Positions 41,301 to 49,234 are shown, counted from the first letter of the stretch. The stretch is DNA of 64,000 nt from Paractinoplanes lichenicola (GCF_016785085.1 NZ_JAENHO010000015.1:62001-126000); one strand, 5' to 3'. Translations and numbers: made by a program. Notes: generated from the letters alone by a model not told the origin.

Positions 41301-42357
41301 CGCCGAGGACGACGAGCGCGAGGCCGAGTCGTCCTTCGGCGCCGACTCGCCGTTCGGGCCGCGGCCCGGCGACGACCGTTCGCCGTTCGGCAACGACTCC
41401 CCGTTCGGCGGCGGCCCCGTCGACGACGACCGGCCCGAGCCGGCTCCGGGCGGGTTCGGCGCTTCGGCGTACGGGCGGCTCGCGACTGAACTGAACGACC
41501 ACGACAACGAGCCGGCCCTGCCCGATATCGCCCCGCAGTCGCCCGCGCGCGCCAGTGCCCGTGCCTCGGCGAGTGCCCGCGTGGCTCCGCCCGGTCCCGG
41601 TGGACCCGGCAACCCGCCGACCGGCATGGCCTCGGCTCCCGCGCTGCCCGGGGCGGCGCCCGAGCCGGCCTCGCCCGGTTCGCCTTACGCCGACCGGCCC
41701 GGTGGGGACCGTCCCGGCGGGCGGCCCGGCGAGCCGTACAGCGAGCTGACCACCGACATCGCCGGCCGCGAGCAGCCTTTCGTGCCCGCGCCGGCCCTGC
41801 CGCCGATGCCCCCGGGCCTGAACGGATTCGACCCGGCCACCCAGCCGCGGTCGAACGGCTTCGGCCCGCCCGGGCAGCAGCCGCCGAACAGCTTCGGCCC
41901 CGGCAACGACGGCTTCCCGAGCCCGGCCAGTCGGGCCACGGTGACGCCGCCCACGCCGGAGGACACGACGAGCTGGCCCGGCGTCGAGGCCGACCAGGGC
42001 CGCTTCGACAGCTTCAAGGCTGAGGAGAAGCCCGCGGCCAAGCCGGCGACCCCGCACGTCCGCATGCTGCCGATCCTGATCTCGGTGGTGGTGGCCGCGG
42101 TGCTGCTGCTCGGTATCGGCTTCGGCATCGTTTATCTGGTGGCCGGCGGCGACAAGTCGCTGTCGGTGATCCAGGGCGAGTGCGTGAAGCGCGAGGGCGA
42201 ATCGGCGGTCAAGGCCGAGTGCTCGGAGTCCGGCTCGTATCAGGTGGCGTCGATCGTGACCGACAAGGCGCAGTGCGCCGACCCCGGCCAGCCCCACGTG
42301 ATCAACAAGGCCGCGGACGGCAAGGAACAGGTCCTCTGTCTCAAGGCCAACCCCTGA
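38320..42357 (+). CDS. Giant disordered membrane protein with C-terminal LppU-like domain
   Basis: A 1345-residue protein. About 1240 residues are Pro/Gly/Ser/Ala-rich disorder, the centre being copies of DSNAFGSARPTGG and GGPFGQPE-type units. One membrane helix follows near residue 1249 (ILISVVVAAVLLLGIGFGIVYL, in part), then a 70-residue outside domain with four cysteines (GECVKRE, KAECSES, AQCADPG, VLCLKAN) resembling LppU/SCO3897 proteins. Topology: long cytoplasmic disordered N-terminus, small extracellular domain. The disordered part could act as a scaffold or phase-separating region, but that is inference. ATG 38320 is preceded by GAGGAGG. Confidence 0.8.
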   Translation: MTSEGHYAGSQPAEATSGGPTSDGFPPDTDGQRVSARASAQPPADGFPTSYGPPPQATPNGGSPFVVPVVPTFGQGPDAPRPATGTSYGSARVPGPDDNGTGLPQRTPTPAPEGNGLPQRGAASPYGSVSPPSSGGNPTYGSEPSPSSSYGSAPSPSPSSGSYGSAQPSPGDNGSYGSAAPSSSFGPSSVFGAPPSEAPPAPAASAPEQPSGAWSPPPAPPARTPPEQNFIQRPGAPLPQRNANPAGTVDSVEGFNGFAAPAGRGAPEPQQPVDPTTGRPPGVSAFGDQRVRVPGATLTGLPDAPPASTGDSGGFPLRGTPGSGGSAFPTRGAGSAGGGFPLRGAGNEPEQQPPGRPFQSPAPQQTGPQPTAPATAAPSGELPVRSQQGPFGPPSGAPQLPPASSDFSAFGPSASGPAAASASASASPSASASAENAPHPYGRPEPFADPFGRSPDGTTPEPTQPGDPQRGGLPDPFGRSSGEPSGQQPVAGSAYGSARPSAQFGPSAEGSPDAAFGTRPSSPASGSARPAGGPFGAPEDDSNAFGSARPTGGDSNAFGSARPTGGDSNAFGSARPASGDSNAFGSARPAGGPFGAPEGDSNAFGSARPTGGPFGQPENSPHPYGASESDSAAFGSARPAGGDSNPFGSARPTGGPFGQPEGSGGQDDSGRSADQYGRADNDNNAYGTARPTSPASGSARPAGGPFGAPEGTGHSQGQSEPDSGAFGSARPTGGDSNPFGSARPTGGDSNSFGSARPFGQPEGNSAGSADPYGRPDNNNAYGNARPTSPASGSARPAGGPFGAPEGDSGQFGAPSPFGPAQGDGQGSQFGSARPGAAFGGGRPDDNGSQFGPRPEGSSESEQPPSPFGVVREPGAAYGAARPASPFAPGGDDQGEDDHAQYRRPAPPADDNPGGYPQRVPGAAFGSPAAADNRNGSVPAPRDPSENAVGSARPVTASASVPTTNRTAPVEPSEVPPPSAAPQARVYGRPAPAEPAEDDEREAESSFGADSPFGPRPGDDRSPFGNDSPFGGGPVDDDRPEPAPGGFGASAYGRLATELNDHDNEPALPDIAPQSPARASARASASARVAPPGPGGPGNPPTGMASAPALPGAAPEPASPGSPYADRPGGDRPGGRPGEPYSELTTDIAGREQPFVPAPALPPMPPGLNGFDPATQPRSNGFGPPGQQPPNSFGPGNDGFPSPASRATVTPPTPEDTTSWPGVEADQGRFDSFKAEEKPAAKPATPHVRMLPILISVVVAAVLLLGIGFGIVYLVAGGDKSLSVIQGECVKREGESAVKAECSESGSYQVASIVTDKAQCADPGQPHVINKAADGKEQVLCLKANP
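39940..40740 (+). repeat. In-frame 39-bp repeats inside the giant gene
   Basis: The unit encoding DSNAFGSARPTGG starts at 39940, 39979, 40018 and 40057 in uninterrupted 39-bp steps and then recurs, more spaced, to about 40740, mixed with units encoding GGPFGAPEGDS. The first copies are nearly identical at DNA level, so length variation between strains is likely. Confidence 0.85.
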
Positions 42358-42414
42358 TGTCATCCTGACCACCTTCGTGCCGTGCCGGAACCATCGGTGC
42401 GGCACGATGGTGCG

Positions 42415-44205
42415 ATGACTGGACGTGTGCGGGCGCCGGAGCTCCGGGGTCGGGGCTGGTTGAACACCGGCGGCAAGGAGCTGACCCTCGCCGACCTCCG
42501 CGGCAAGATCGTTCTGCTCGACTTCTGGACGTTCTGCTGCATCAACTGCCTGCACGTCCTCGACGAGCTGCGCCCGCTCGAGGAGAAGTACGGCGACGCC
42601 CTCGTCGTGATCGGCGTCCACTCCCCGAAGTTCGAGCACGAGCGCGACCCGAAGGCGCTGGCCGCTGCGGTCGAGCGCTACGGCGTGCACCACCCGGTCG
42701 TCGACGACGGCGATATGCACCTGTGGCAGCAGTACGCGGCGAAGGCCTGGCCCACGCTCGCGGTGATCGACCCGACCGGCTATCTGGTCGCCTCGATGGC
42801 CGGCGAGGGCCACGCCGAGGGCCTCACCCGGCTGGTCGACGAGCTGATCGCGAAGCACACGGCCGACGGCACCCTGCACCGCGGCGACGGCCCGTACGTT
42901 CCGCCCGCCCCCGCCGACACCGTGTTCCGCTTCCCTGGCAAGGCGATCGAGCTGCCCGACGGCCACCTGCTGGTCAGCGACTCGGCGCGGCACTCGGTCG
43001 TCGAGGTCGAGGCGGACGGCGAGACGCTGGTCCGCCGGTTCGGCAGCGGGGAGCGCGGCGACCCGTTCAGCGAGCCGCAGGGCCTGCTCCTGCTCCCGGC
43101 CGAGGTCGCCGCCACCGCCGGTTACGACGTGGTGATCGCCGACACGGTCAACCACCAGCTCCGCGGCCTGCGCCTGGCCGACGGCGAGGTCACGCTGATC
43201 GCCGGTTCCGGCCGTCCGTGGCGCTCGACCGTCGATGACCACCCGCACGACGCGCTGGCCGCCGACCTGTCCTCGCCGTGGGATCTGGCCTGGTACGACG
43301 AGCGCGTCATCATCGCCATGGCCGGCATTCACCAGCTGTGGTGGTTCGACCCGATCAAGCGCACGGTCGGGGTCTACGCCGGCACGACGGTCGAGTCCCT
43401 GCGCGACGGCCCGGTCCCCGACGTGTGGATGGCCCAGCCGTCCGGCCTGTCGGTGGGTGGCGACCAGCTGTGGATCGCCGACAGCGAGACCTCGGCCCTG
43501 CGCTACATCAAGGACGGGGTCCTGCACACCGCCGCCGGCCAGGGCCTCTTCGATTTCGGCCACGTCGACGGCCCCGGCTCGGAGGCGCTGCTGCAGCACC
43601 CGCTCGGCGTGGCCGCGCTGCCCGACGGCTCGGTGCTGGTCGCGGACACTTACAACGGCGCGATCCGCCGTTACGACCCGCACGCCGACGAGATGTCCAC
43701 TGTCGACACCGGCCTGGCCGAGCCGAGCGACGTGCTCGTGACCGCCGCCGGTGACGTGCTGGTGGTCGAGTCGTCGGCCCATCGGCTGACCCGGCTCGCC
43801 CCGGGCGCCGTGCGTACGGTGGCCGGGGAACGCCACCGCACCGAGCGCCCGGCCTCCCCGGTCGCGCCGGGCGAGGTGACTCTCGACGTCGTCTTCACTC
43901 CCGCTCCGGGCCAAAAGCTGGACACGCAGTTCGGCCCATCCACCCGGCTCGAGGTCTCGGCGTCGCCGCCCGAGCTGCTGCTCGCGGGGGCCGGCGTGAC
44001 GACCGACCTGTCCCGCCCCCTGGTGATCAACCCGGACGTGCCGAAGGGCGTGCTCCAGGTGGTCGCTCAGGCCGCGACCTGCGACGTCGACGTCGAGTTC
44101 GCCGCCTGCCACCTGACCCGCCAGGACTGGGGCGTCCCGATCGTGGTGACCACGGACGGCCCGGCCCGCCTCCCGCTGATCCTGCGAGGCATGGACAACT
44201 CCTGA
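42415..44205 (+). CDS. Thioredoxin-like/NHL-repeat protein (NHLRC2-like)
   Basis: A 596-residue protein. Residues 1-150 form a thioredoxin-like (TlpA/AhpC-type) domain with WTFCCINCLHVL; CxxC is present within CCINC, the hallmark of the NHLRC2 family. The rest is an NHL-type beta-propeller with repeated DGHLLVSDSARHSV, VIADTVNHQLRGL and VLVADTYNGAIRRYDP, and a C-terminal beta domain. ATG 42415 is preferred over GTG 42382, giving the usual family N-terminus. No signal peptide, so it is probably cytoplasmic. The biochemical role in bacteria is not established. Confidence 0.88.
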   Translation: MTGRVRAPELRGRGWLNTGGKELTLADLRGKIVLLDFWTFCCINCLHVLDELRPLEEKYGDALVVIGVHSPKFEHERDPKALAAAVERYGVHHPVVDDGDMHLWQQYAAKAWPTLAVIDPTGYLVASMAGEGHAEGLTRLVDELIAKHTADGTLHRGDGPYVPPAPADTVFRFPGKAIELPDGHLLVSDSARHSVVEVEADGETLVRRFGSGERGDPFSEPQGLLLLPAEVAATAGYDVVIADTVNHQLRGLRLADGEVTLIAGSGRPWRSTVDDHPHDALAADLSSPWDLAWYDERVIIAMAGIHQLWWFDPIKRTVGVYAGTTVESLRDGPVPDVWMAQPSGLSVGGDQLWIADSETSALRYIKDGVLHTAAGQGLFDFGHVDGPGSEALLQHPLGVAALPDGSVLVADTYNGAIRRYDPHADEMSTVDTGLAEPSDVLVTAAGDVLVVESSAHRLTRLAPGAVRTVAGERHRTERPASPVAPGEVTLDVVFTPAPGQKLDTQFGPSTRLEVSASPPELLLAGAGVTTDLSRPLVINPDVPKGVLQVVAQAATCDVDVEFAACHLTRQDWGVPIVVTTDGPARLPLILRGMDNS

Positions 44206-44268
44206 ACGCCTCCGACTGACGCTGCTCGACATGCAGGCATTCTGGCCGCCTCCACGAGATCATCGGAG

Positions 44269-44294
44269 TTATCCACAATCCGAGGTTGTCCACA
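44269..44294. promoter_or_regulatory. Two DnaA boxes in tandem
   Basis: TTATCCACA (44269-44277) and TTGTCCACA (44286-44294) are exact matches to the E. coli and the high-GC actinobacterial DnaA box, in the same orientation and 17 bp apart, in the 212-bp intergenic stretch 44206-44417. Confidence 0.6.
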
Positions 44295-44417
44295 GCCCCC
44301 GCCCCCAAGATCGGCCCCGATCACTAAAATGGCTGAGGGCGGGGGTCCCCCGGTAGGGCGGGCCTCTGTTTTGGGAACGGCCTGCTCAGAGGGCCTGCAC
44401 AATGGACGAAGCGGCGC

Positions 44418-45179
44418 TCAGCTCGGCCTGACGAAGGGCTCGACCGCCAGCCCGGCCCCGACCAACCCGTCCCGCACACGCGCCGCCAACTCCACCGCGC
44501 CAGTTGTGTCCCCGTGCACGCAGATGGAGCTCACCGGCACGGCCACCGCCCGCCCCGAGCCGGCCTCCACGGAACCCTCCGTGGCCATCCGCACGGCCCG
44601 CGCCACCACGTCAGCCGGCTCGTGCAGCACGGCCCCCGCCTCCGACCGCGGCATCAGGGTCCCGTCCTCCCGATACCCCCGGTCGGCGAACCCCTCGGCC
44701 ACCACTTCCAACCCCGCCGCCACCGCCATTCGGGCCAGCACCGATCCCGGCTGGCACAAAACCGGCAGCCCGTACGAGGAGACGGCCGCCACCACCGCCC
44801 CCGCCTGCCCTTCGTCGACGGCCGCGGTGTTGTAGAGCGCGCCGTGCGGCTTCACGTAACCGACGCGGCCCCCGGCTACCCGGCAGAAGGCCTCGAGCGC
44901 CCCGATCTGATACAGGATGTCGTCCCGCAGCTCAGCCGGGTCGTAGTCGATGCGCCGACGCCCGAAGCCGGCCAGGTCGCGGTAGCCCACTTGCGCGCCG
45001 ATGGCGACCGAGCGGGTGACGGCCGCCGCGCAGATGCGGTGCATCGTGGACGGGTCGCCCGCGTGGAAGCCGCAGGCCACGTTGGCCGAGGTCACGATGT
45101 CGAGCAGGGCCTCGTCGTCGCCGAGGGTCCAGCGGCCGAAGCCCTCACCGAGGTCGGCATTGAGGTCAATGGAACGCAC
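44418..45179 (-). CDS. pxpA: 5-oxoprolinase subunit A (LamB/YcsF family)
   Basis: A 253-residue protein with the family start DLNADLGEGFG, then ANVACGFHAGDPSTM, GAQVGYRDLAGFGRR and VKPHGALYN. With PxpB and PxpC it cleaves 5-oxoproline (pyroglutamate) to glutamate at the expense of ATP. Last gene of pxpB-pxpC-pxpA, overlapping pxpC by 14 bp, so coupled. Confidence 0.95.
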   Translation of the reverse strand: MRSIDLNADLGEGFGRWTLGDDEALLDIVTSANVACGFHAGDPSTMHRICAAAVTRSVAIGAQVGYRDLAGFGRRRIDYDPAELRDDILYQIGALEAFCRVAGGRVGYVKPHGALYNTAAVDEGQAGAVVAAVSSYGLPVLCQPGSVLARMAVAAGLEVVAEGFADRGYREDGTLMPRSEAGAVLHEPADVVARAVRMATEGSVEAGSGRAVAVPVSSICVHGDTTGAVELAARVRDGLVGAGLAVEPFVRPS

Positions 45180-46089
45180 GGAACCGCACCGTACTCCCCG
45201 GCCGGGCCTGCGCGAGCGGGGTGACGTCGTCGACCACGCCGATCACGGGGTAGCCGCCGGTGGTCGGATGGTCGGCCAGGAAGATCAGCGGTTGCCCGTC
45301 GGCCGGCACCTGGATCGCGCCCAGCACCATCCCTTCCGGCGGCAGCTCACCGGGGCGCGATCGCCGCAGCGCCTCCCCGCCGAGCCGGCAGCCCACCCGG
45401 TTGCTCATCGGGCTGACCGTGTACGGGTTCTCGAACAGCTCGTTGCCCTCGAACCAGTCGTCGCGCGGCCCCACCCAGACTCCCAGTTCCAGCTCATCAG
45501 AAATTTCGTCAAATTCCGACAAATCTGATTTGTTCAAGCGGCTTGGATGGGATGGAGCGTCGGGCAAATCTGATTTGTTCAAACGGTTTGGACGGGATCG
45601 AGCGTCGGGCTGAAGGCCGGGTCGAGGGACAGGCTCGGCGCCGACGCCGATGGCGAGTTCGGTCCCGTCCACGAGCTTCGGCGGCCCCAACCCCGAGAGC
45701 GTGTCGGTCGACCGGCTACCCAGCACCGGCTCGACGTCAATCCCGCCCTGAACCGCCACATAAGACCGTACGCCGCGGGTAGCCCGACCCACCTCCAGAA
45801 CCGACCCCGCCGGCACGTCGATCACCCCCGACACCGGCTCCTTGTCGACCTTGACGACGGCCACCGCCCCCGTGACGGCCACCCGGGCCCCCCGTTCGAA
45901 CCGCAGCGCACACCCCATCAGCGTGGTCTCCAGCCCGGCCGCGTCGATCGGGTTGCCGACCAGGGCGTTCGCGCGACGCAGGGCCGGTCCGTCGAGCGCT
46001 CCCGACCGAGGCACACCCAGATGCCCGTACGCGGGACGCCCTTGATCTTGAATGGTGGTGAGCGGCCCGGCCCGCACGACAGTGATCAC
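45166..46089 (-). CDS. pxpC: 5-oxoprolinase subunit C (with duplicated insertion)
   Basis: A 307-residue member of the KipA/PxpC carboxyltransferase-like family, acting with PxpA and PxpB. Family pieces: TTIQDQGRPAYGHLGVPRSGALD at the start (quoted in part), GARVAVTGA, PRDDWFEG followed by YTVSPMSNRVGCRL, and LADHPTTGGYPVIGVV at the end. Between the middle strand and PRDDWF an unusual segment encodes RLNKSDL twice, from an AT-rich 45-bp tandem duplication. It stays in frame and falls in a variable loop, so the protein may remain active. GTG 46089 overlaps the pxpB stop. Confidence 0.93.
   Translation of the reverse strand: MITVVRAGPLTTIQDQGRPAYGHLGVPRSGALDGPALRRANALVGNPIDAAGLETTLMGCALRFERGARVAVTGAVAVVKVDKEPVSGVIDVPAGSVLEVGRATRGVRSYVAVQGGIDVEPVLGSRSTDTLSGLGPPKLVDGTELAIGVGAEPVPRPGLQPDARSRPNRLNKSDLPDAPSHPSRLNKSDLSEFDEISDELELGVWVGPRDDWFEGNELFENPYTVSPMSNRVGCRLGGEALRRSRPGELPPEGMVLGAIQVPADGQPLIFLADHPTTGGYPVIGVVDDVTPLAQARPGSTVRFRAFH
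45521..45610 (-). repeat. 45-bp tandem duplication with palindrome CAAATCTGATTTG
   Basis: Units 45521-45565 and 45566-45610 agree at 41 of 45 positions. Each begins with AAATCTGATTTG, a near-perfect palindrome; the flank (45500-45520) is also AT-rich. Each unit adds 15 residues to PxpC without a frameshift. Confidence 0.85.
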
Positions 46090-46691
46090 GCGGCCACCAG
46101 GCGCACGCGGGTGCCCGGGGCGAGCAGGGCCGGTGGTTCCCGGCGTACGTCAAAAAGCGACGTCGTCGTGTGGCCGACCAGTCGCCACCCGCCCGGCGAG
46201 GCCGTGGGATAGATGCCGCAGTATTCGCCGGCCAGTCCGACCGCACCGGCCGGCACCCGGGGCCGCGGGGCGTCGAGCCGGGGCACGGTGAGTTCGTGTC
46301 CGCGCATGTAGGCGAAACCGGGCGCGAAGCCGCAGAACGCAACCGTGAAATTTGTCTCCACCAGCCGCGCGACCACGCCGTCCGAGGACGTGCTCCAGAG
46401 TTCGGCCACGTCGGCCAGATCGTCGCCGTCGAAGACCGTCGGGATCTCCACCAGAGACGCCTCTCGATGCTCGGGGGTCGGCCGCGCGGGCGGCGGCCAG
46501 GAGGCGATGAGGGTGTCGGTGCCGGGCTCCACGCCGTCGAGCAGCAAGGTTCGGGCGCCGGGAACAATGTCGATCACCCGCAGGTCACCGGCGTCGCGGC
46601 GGTTCGACACCTCGCGGCGCCAGGCCTCGACCTCGTCGCCGTCGCCGCATTCGATCAGGAGCGCGGAGGCGCCGGCCCGTCTCAGCCTCAT
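46086..46691 (-). CDS. pxpB: 5-oxoprolinase subunit B (KipI family)
   Basis: A 201-residue protein. FCGFAPGFAYMRGHEL and RLDAPRPRVPAGAVGLAGEYCGIYP (quoted in part) are the KipI/PxpB signature of the carboxyltransferase C/D-like fold. First gene of pxpB-pxpC-pxpA; the stop overlaps the pxpC GTG. Promoter not resolved. Confidence 0.94.
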   Translation of the reverse strand: MRLRRAGASALLIECGDGDEVEAWRREVSNRRDAGDLRVIDIVPGARTLLLDGVEPGTDTLIASWPPPARPTPEHREASLVEIPTVFDGDDLADVAELWSTSSDGVVARLVETNFTVAFCGFAPGFAYMRGHELTVPRLDAPRPRVPAGAVGLAGEYCGIYPTASPGGWRLVGHTTTSLFDVRREPPALLAPGTRVRLVAA

Positions 46692-46745
46692 GGCGTCATC
46701 CTGCCAGTGCCGCAGCTCACTATCAGAGAAATACTGACGGGTAAC

Positions 46746-46759
46746 TTACGATACCGTAA
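46746..46759. promoter_or_regulatory. Palindrome TTACG-ATAC-CGTAA over a -10 box
   Basis: The 14-bp inverted repeat overlaps TAACCT (46757-46762), the likely -10 box 7 nt before GTG 46770; a repressor here would block the hemolysin III-like gene. Confidence 0.45.
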
Positions 46760-46769
46760 CCTGAAAAAC

Positions 46770-47447
46770 GTGACGACCTCCGCCCCGTTCCGGATGAAGC
46801 CGACCGATCTCGGCAAGCCGCGGCTGCGCGGCCGGCTTCATCAATACGCGTTCTTCGTCGCGCTGGTCTGCGGCATCGTGCTCTGCTCGATCGCCCTCAG
46901 CCGACCGGGTATCGAGCCGTTCCTGAGCGTCCTGATCTACAGCTTCACCGTGTGCGGGCTGTTCGGCATCAGCGCGCTCTATCACCGCCGGGTCTGGAGC
47001 GAGCGCGGCTATCAGATCATGCGCCGGGCGGATCACTCGATGATCTTCATCTTCATCGCCGGCACATACACCCCGTTCTGCATCGAGCTGCTCTCGCCGG
47101 GCAAGGCGACGCTGATGCTGAGCCTGATCTGGGGTGGCGCGCTCGGCGGCGTGGCGCTCAAGACCATCTGGCCGCACCTGCCGCGCTGGGCCGGCGCCCC
47201 GCTCTATCTGGCCCTGGGCTGGGGCGCGGTCGCGATCCTGCCCGACGTGCTGCACCGCGGCGGCGTCACCACCCTGGTGCTGCTGGCGGTGGGTGGCGTG
47301 ATCTACAGCGTCGGCGCGGTCTTCTACGCCCTGCGCCGGCCCAACCCGTGGCCCGAGGTGTTCGGCCACCACGAGTTCTTCCACGCGTGCACGCTGATCG
47401 CCGCGATCTGCCACCACATCGCGATCTACTTCGCCCTCTACGCTTAA
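46770..47447 (+). CDS. Hemolysin III/PAQR-family membrane protein
   Basis: A 225-residue protein with seven predicted helices. Family marks: SALYHRRVW, RRADHSMIFIFIAGTYTPF in the middle, and FGHHEFFHACTLIAAICHH near the end, giving the conserved Ser, Asp and His metal-binding set of the PAQR/YqfA group. GTG 46770 is supported by TAACCT 7 nt upstream; ATG 46794 is possible. Biological role of bacterial members is not settled. Confidence 0.9.
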   Translation: MTTSAPFRMKPTDLGKPRLRGRLHQYAFFVALVCGIVLCSIALSRPGIEPFLSVLIYSFTVCGLFGISALYHRRVWSERGYQIMRRADHSMIFIFIAGTYTPFCIELLSPGKATLMLSLIWGGALGGVALKTIWPHLPRWAGAPLYLALGWGAVAILPDVLHRGGVTTLVLLAVGGVIYSVGAVFYALRRPNPWPEVFGHHEFFHACTLIAAICHHIAIYFALYA

Positions 47448-47453
47448 AGGGCC

Positions 47454-47819
47454 TCAGACCCGTACGCCCGGGTTGTCATAGGCGGCCCGGGCCGCCTGCA
47501 CGTCGTCGATGTGCACCTCGGCCCACTTCTCCAGCGCGCCCACCAGGTCGAGCAGGCTGCGGCCGAGCTCGGTGAGCGCGTAGTCGACCCGCGGCGGCAC
47601 CTCGGCGTACACCGTGCGTCCGATCAGGCCGTCGCGCTCGAGCCCACGCAGGGTCTGGGTGAGCATCTTGGGGCTGACCCCCTCGATGCGTTTGGCGAGC
47701 GCTGAATAACGCTGCGGCCCGTCCGCGAGCATCACGACGACCAGGACGCTCCACGTGTCACCGATCCGGTCGAGGATCTGTCGGCTGGGGCAATCTTTCG
47801 CGTACACACTGACCTTCAC
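47454..47819 (-). CDS. HxlR-family redox regulator, QorR-like
   Basis: A 121-residue winged-helix protein (a TTG start at 47855 would add 12 residues). KDCPSRQILDRIGDTWSVL carries the conserved N-terminal Cys (residue 10) that senses oxidants in Corynebacterium QorR; YSALAKRIEGVSPKMLTQTL is the recognition helix, followed by the wing. It is divergent from a QorB/Qor2-like reductase gene, the same pairing as qorR-qor2 and ytfH-ytfG, so it probably represses both genes. Confidence 0.85.
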   Translation of the reverse strand: MKVSVYAKDCPSRQILDRIGDTWSVLVVVMLADGPQRYSALAKRIEGVSPKMLTQTLRGLERDGLIGRTVYAEVPPRVDYALTELGRSLLDLVGALEKWAEVHIDDVQAARAAYDNPGVRV

Positions 47820-47937
47820 CTGTTTACTATCCCTCGGGGAAGTACTGCACTTCAAGGTGCCTTCTATCGAATGGGAAGTGATCCCTGAGCTGGGTCGTTA
47901 ACCCTATTGGTTCAAGGATCAACTACCAGGAGGACCA

Positions 47938-48777
47938 ATGACCATCGTCGTGACGGGCGCCACGGGGCACCTCGGCCGGCTCACCATCCAGTCGCTGCTC
48001 GCCAAGGGCGTGCCCGCGAGCGAGATCGTCGGACTGGGCCGCCAGACCGACAAGATCGCCGACCTGGGCATCACGGTGAAGCAGGTCGCGTACGAGGATC
48101 AGGCCGCGCTCCAGGCCGCGTTCGAGGGCGCCGACAAGGTCCTCTTCATCTCGGGCAGCGAGGCCGGCAACCGCCTCGCCCAGCACACCAACGTCGTCGC
48201 CGCCGCGAAGGCCGCCCAGGTGGGCCTGCTCGTCTACACCAGCATCGCCAAGGCCGACACGAGCGACCTGATGCTGGCCGGAGAGCACCAGGCCACCGAG
48301 AAGATGATCACCGAGTCCGGCCTGCCGTACGTGTTCCTGCGCAACAGCTGGTATCTCGAGAACTACAACGTCGCGCAGGGGCTGGAGCACGGGCTCTTCG
48401 GCGCCTCGGCCGACGGCAAGATCAGCGCCGCCACCCGGGCCGACTACGCCGAGGCCGCCGCCGCGGTGCTCACCGCCGACGGGCAGGCGGGCAAGGTCTA
48501 CGAGCTGGGCGGCCCGGCGTTCACCATGGCCGAGTTCGCCGCCGAGGTCGCCGAGCAGTCCGGCAAGCCGGTCACGTACACCGACCTGGGCGAGGAGAAG
48601 TATCGCGAGATGCTGGTCGGCGTGGGCCTGCCCGAGGCGTTCGCGGCCGTCCTGGCCGACTCCGACCGGGGGGCGGCCAACGGCGGGCTCTTGGTGCCGG
48701 CGGACGACCTCGAGTCGCTCCTCGGGCGCCCGGCGACGTCGCTGAAGACGTACGTAGGAAATGCTCTTAACGCCTGA
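47938..48777 (+). CDS. NAD(P)H-dependent quinone reductase, QorB/Qor2-like
   Basis: A 279-residue atypical short-chain dehydrogenase. VTGATGHLG (near residue 5) is the nucleotide-binding loop; VYTSIAKADTS and LRNSWYLENY follow at the places typical for QOR2/NmrA-like enzymes. AGGAGG lies 6 nt before ATG 47938. Together with the divergent HxlR regulator it forms the quinone or oxidant defence pair. Confidence 0.87.
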   Translation: MTIVVTGATGHLGRLTIQSLLAKGVPASEIVGLGRQTDKIADLGITVKQVAYEDQAALQAAFEGADKVLFISGSEAGNRLAQHTNVVAAAKAAQVGLLVYTSIAKADTSDLMLAGEHQATEKMITESGLPYVFLRNSWYLENYNVAQGLEHGLFGASADGKISAATRADYAEAAAAVLTADGQAGKVYELGGPAFTMAEFAAEVAEQSGKPVTYTDLGEEKYREMLVGVGLPEAFAAVLADSDRGAANGGLLVPADDLESLLGRPATSLKTYVGNALNA

Positions 48778-48781
48778 GAAG

Positions 48782-48828
48782 CGCGCGACGCCGGCAGCCG
48801 CCAGGGGGATGAGCGGCTACCGGCGTCG
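48782..48828. terminator. Bidirectional hairpin terminator
   Basis: Eleven-bp outer arms (48782-48792, 48818-48828) and six-bp inner arms form a long stem with one mismatch, between convergent genes. Confidence 0.75.
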
Positions 48829-48843
48829 CGAGTCTGATGCGGA

Positions 48844-49146
48844 TTACTGGTAGGCGGGCGGCGGGGGCGGCGGAACGTCCTCGCGGCGGGTCTCCCGGTA
48901 TTCGCTGCGCACCTGCTGGTTGGGGTAGACGGGTGCACCCGCGACCGGCTCGGCGGCGGTCTGCCGCGTCACGACGGTGCGGCGACGGCTGTTCCAGAAC
49001 CAGAGCGTGATGACGAGACCGACGAGGCCGGCCGCCATCAGAATCCACCCGATGATGTTGATGTCGATCCCGCTGATGTTCGCGTTGACGGCGAACGCCA
49101 GGATCGCGCCCAACGCCAGCAGGAAGATGCTTCCGCCGATGCCCAT
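48844..49146 (-). CDS. Small two-helix membrane protein, DUF6458-like
   Basis: A 100-residue protein: MGIGGSIFLLALGAILAFAV forms helix 1, IIGWILMAAGLVGLVITLWFW (in part) helix 2, then an Arg-rich hinge and a Pro-rich cytoplasmic tail. This matches a small actinobacterial membrane family with no known function. Confidence 0.8.
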   Translation of the reverse strand: MGIGGSIFLLALGAILAFAVNANISGIDINIIGWILMAAGLVGLVITLWFWNSRRRTVVTRQTAAEPVAGAPVYPNQQVRSEYRETRREDVPPPPPPAYQ

Positions 49147-49234
49147 CGCGGGCCTCCTTGATCCTCACCGTGGTCAATGCGTCGCAGTGGGGTTTACCCA
49201 CCCGCTCTGATCCTCAATCAGGCAAGCTGGACAC

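Noticed and set aside
39287-44232. Long frames on both strands across the giant gene and its neighbours
   Set aside because: They mirror 39-bp repeats and high GC; only the 38320-42357 frame has a membrane helix and a Cys domain.
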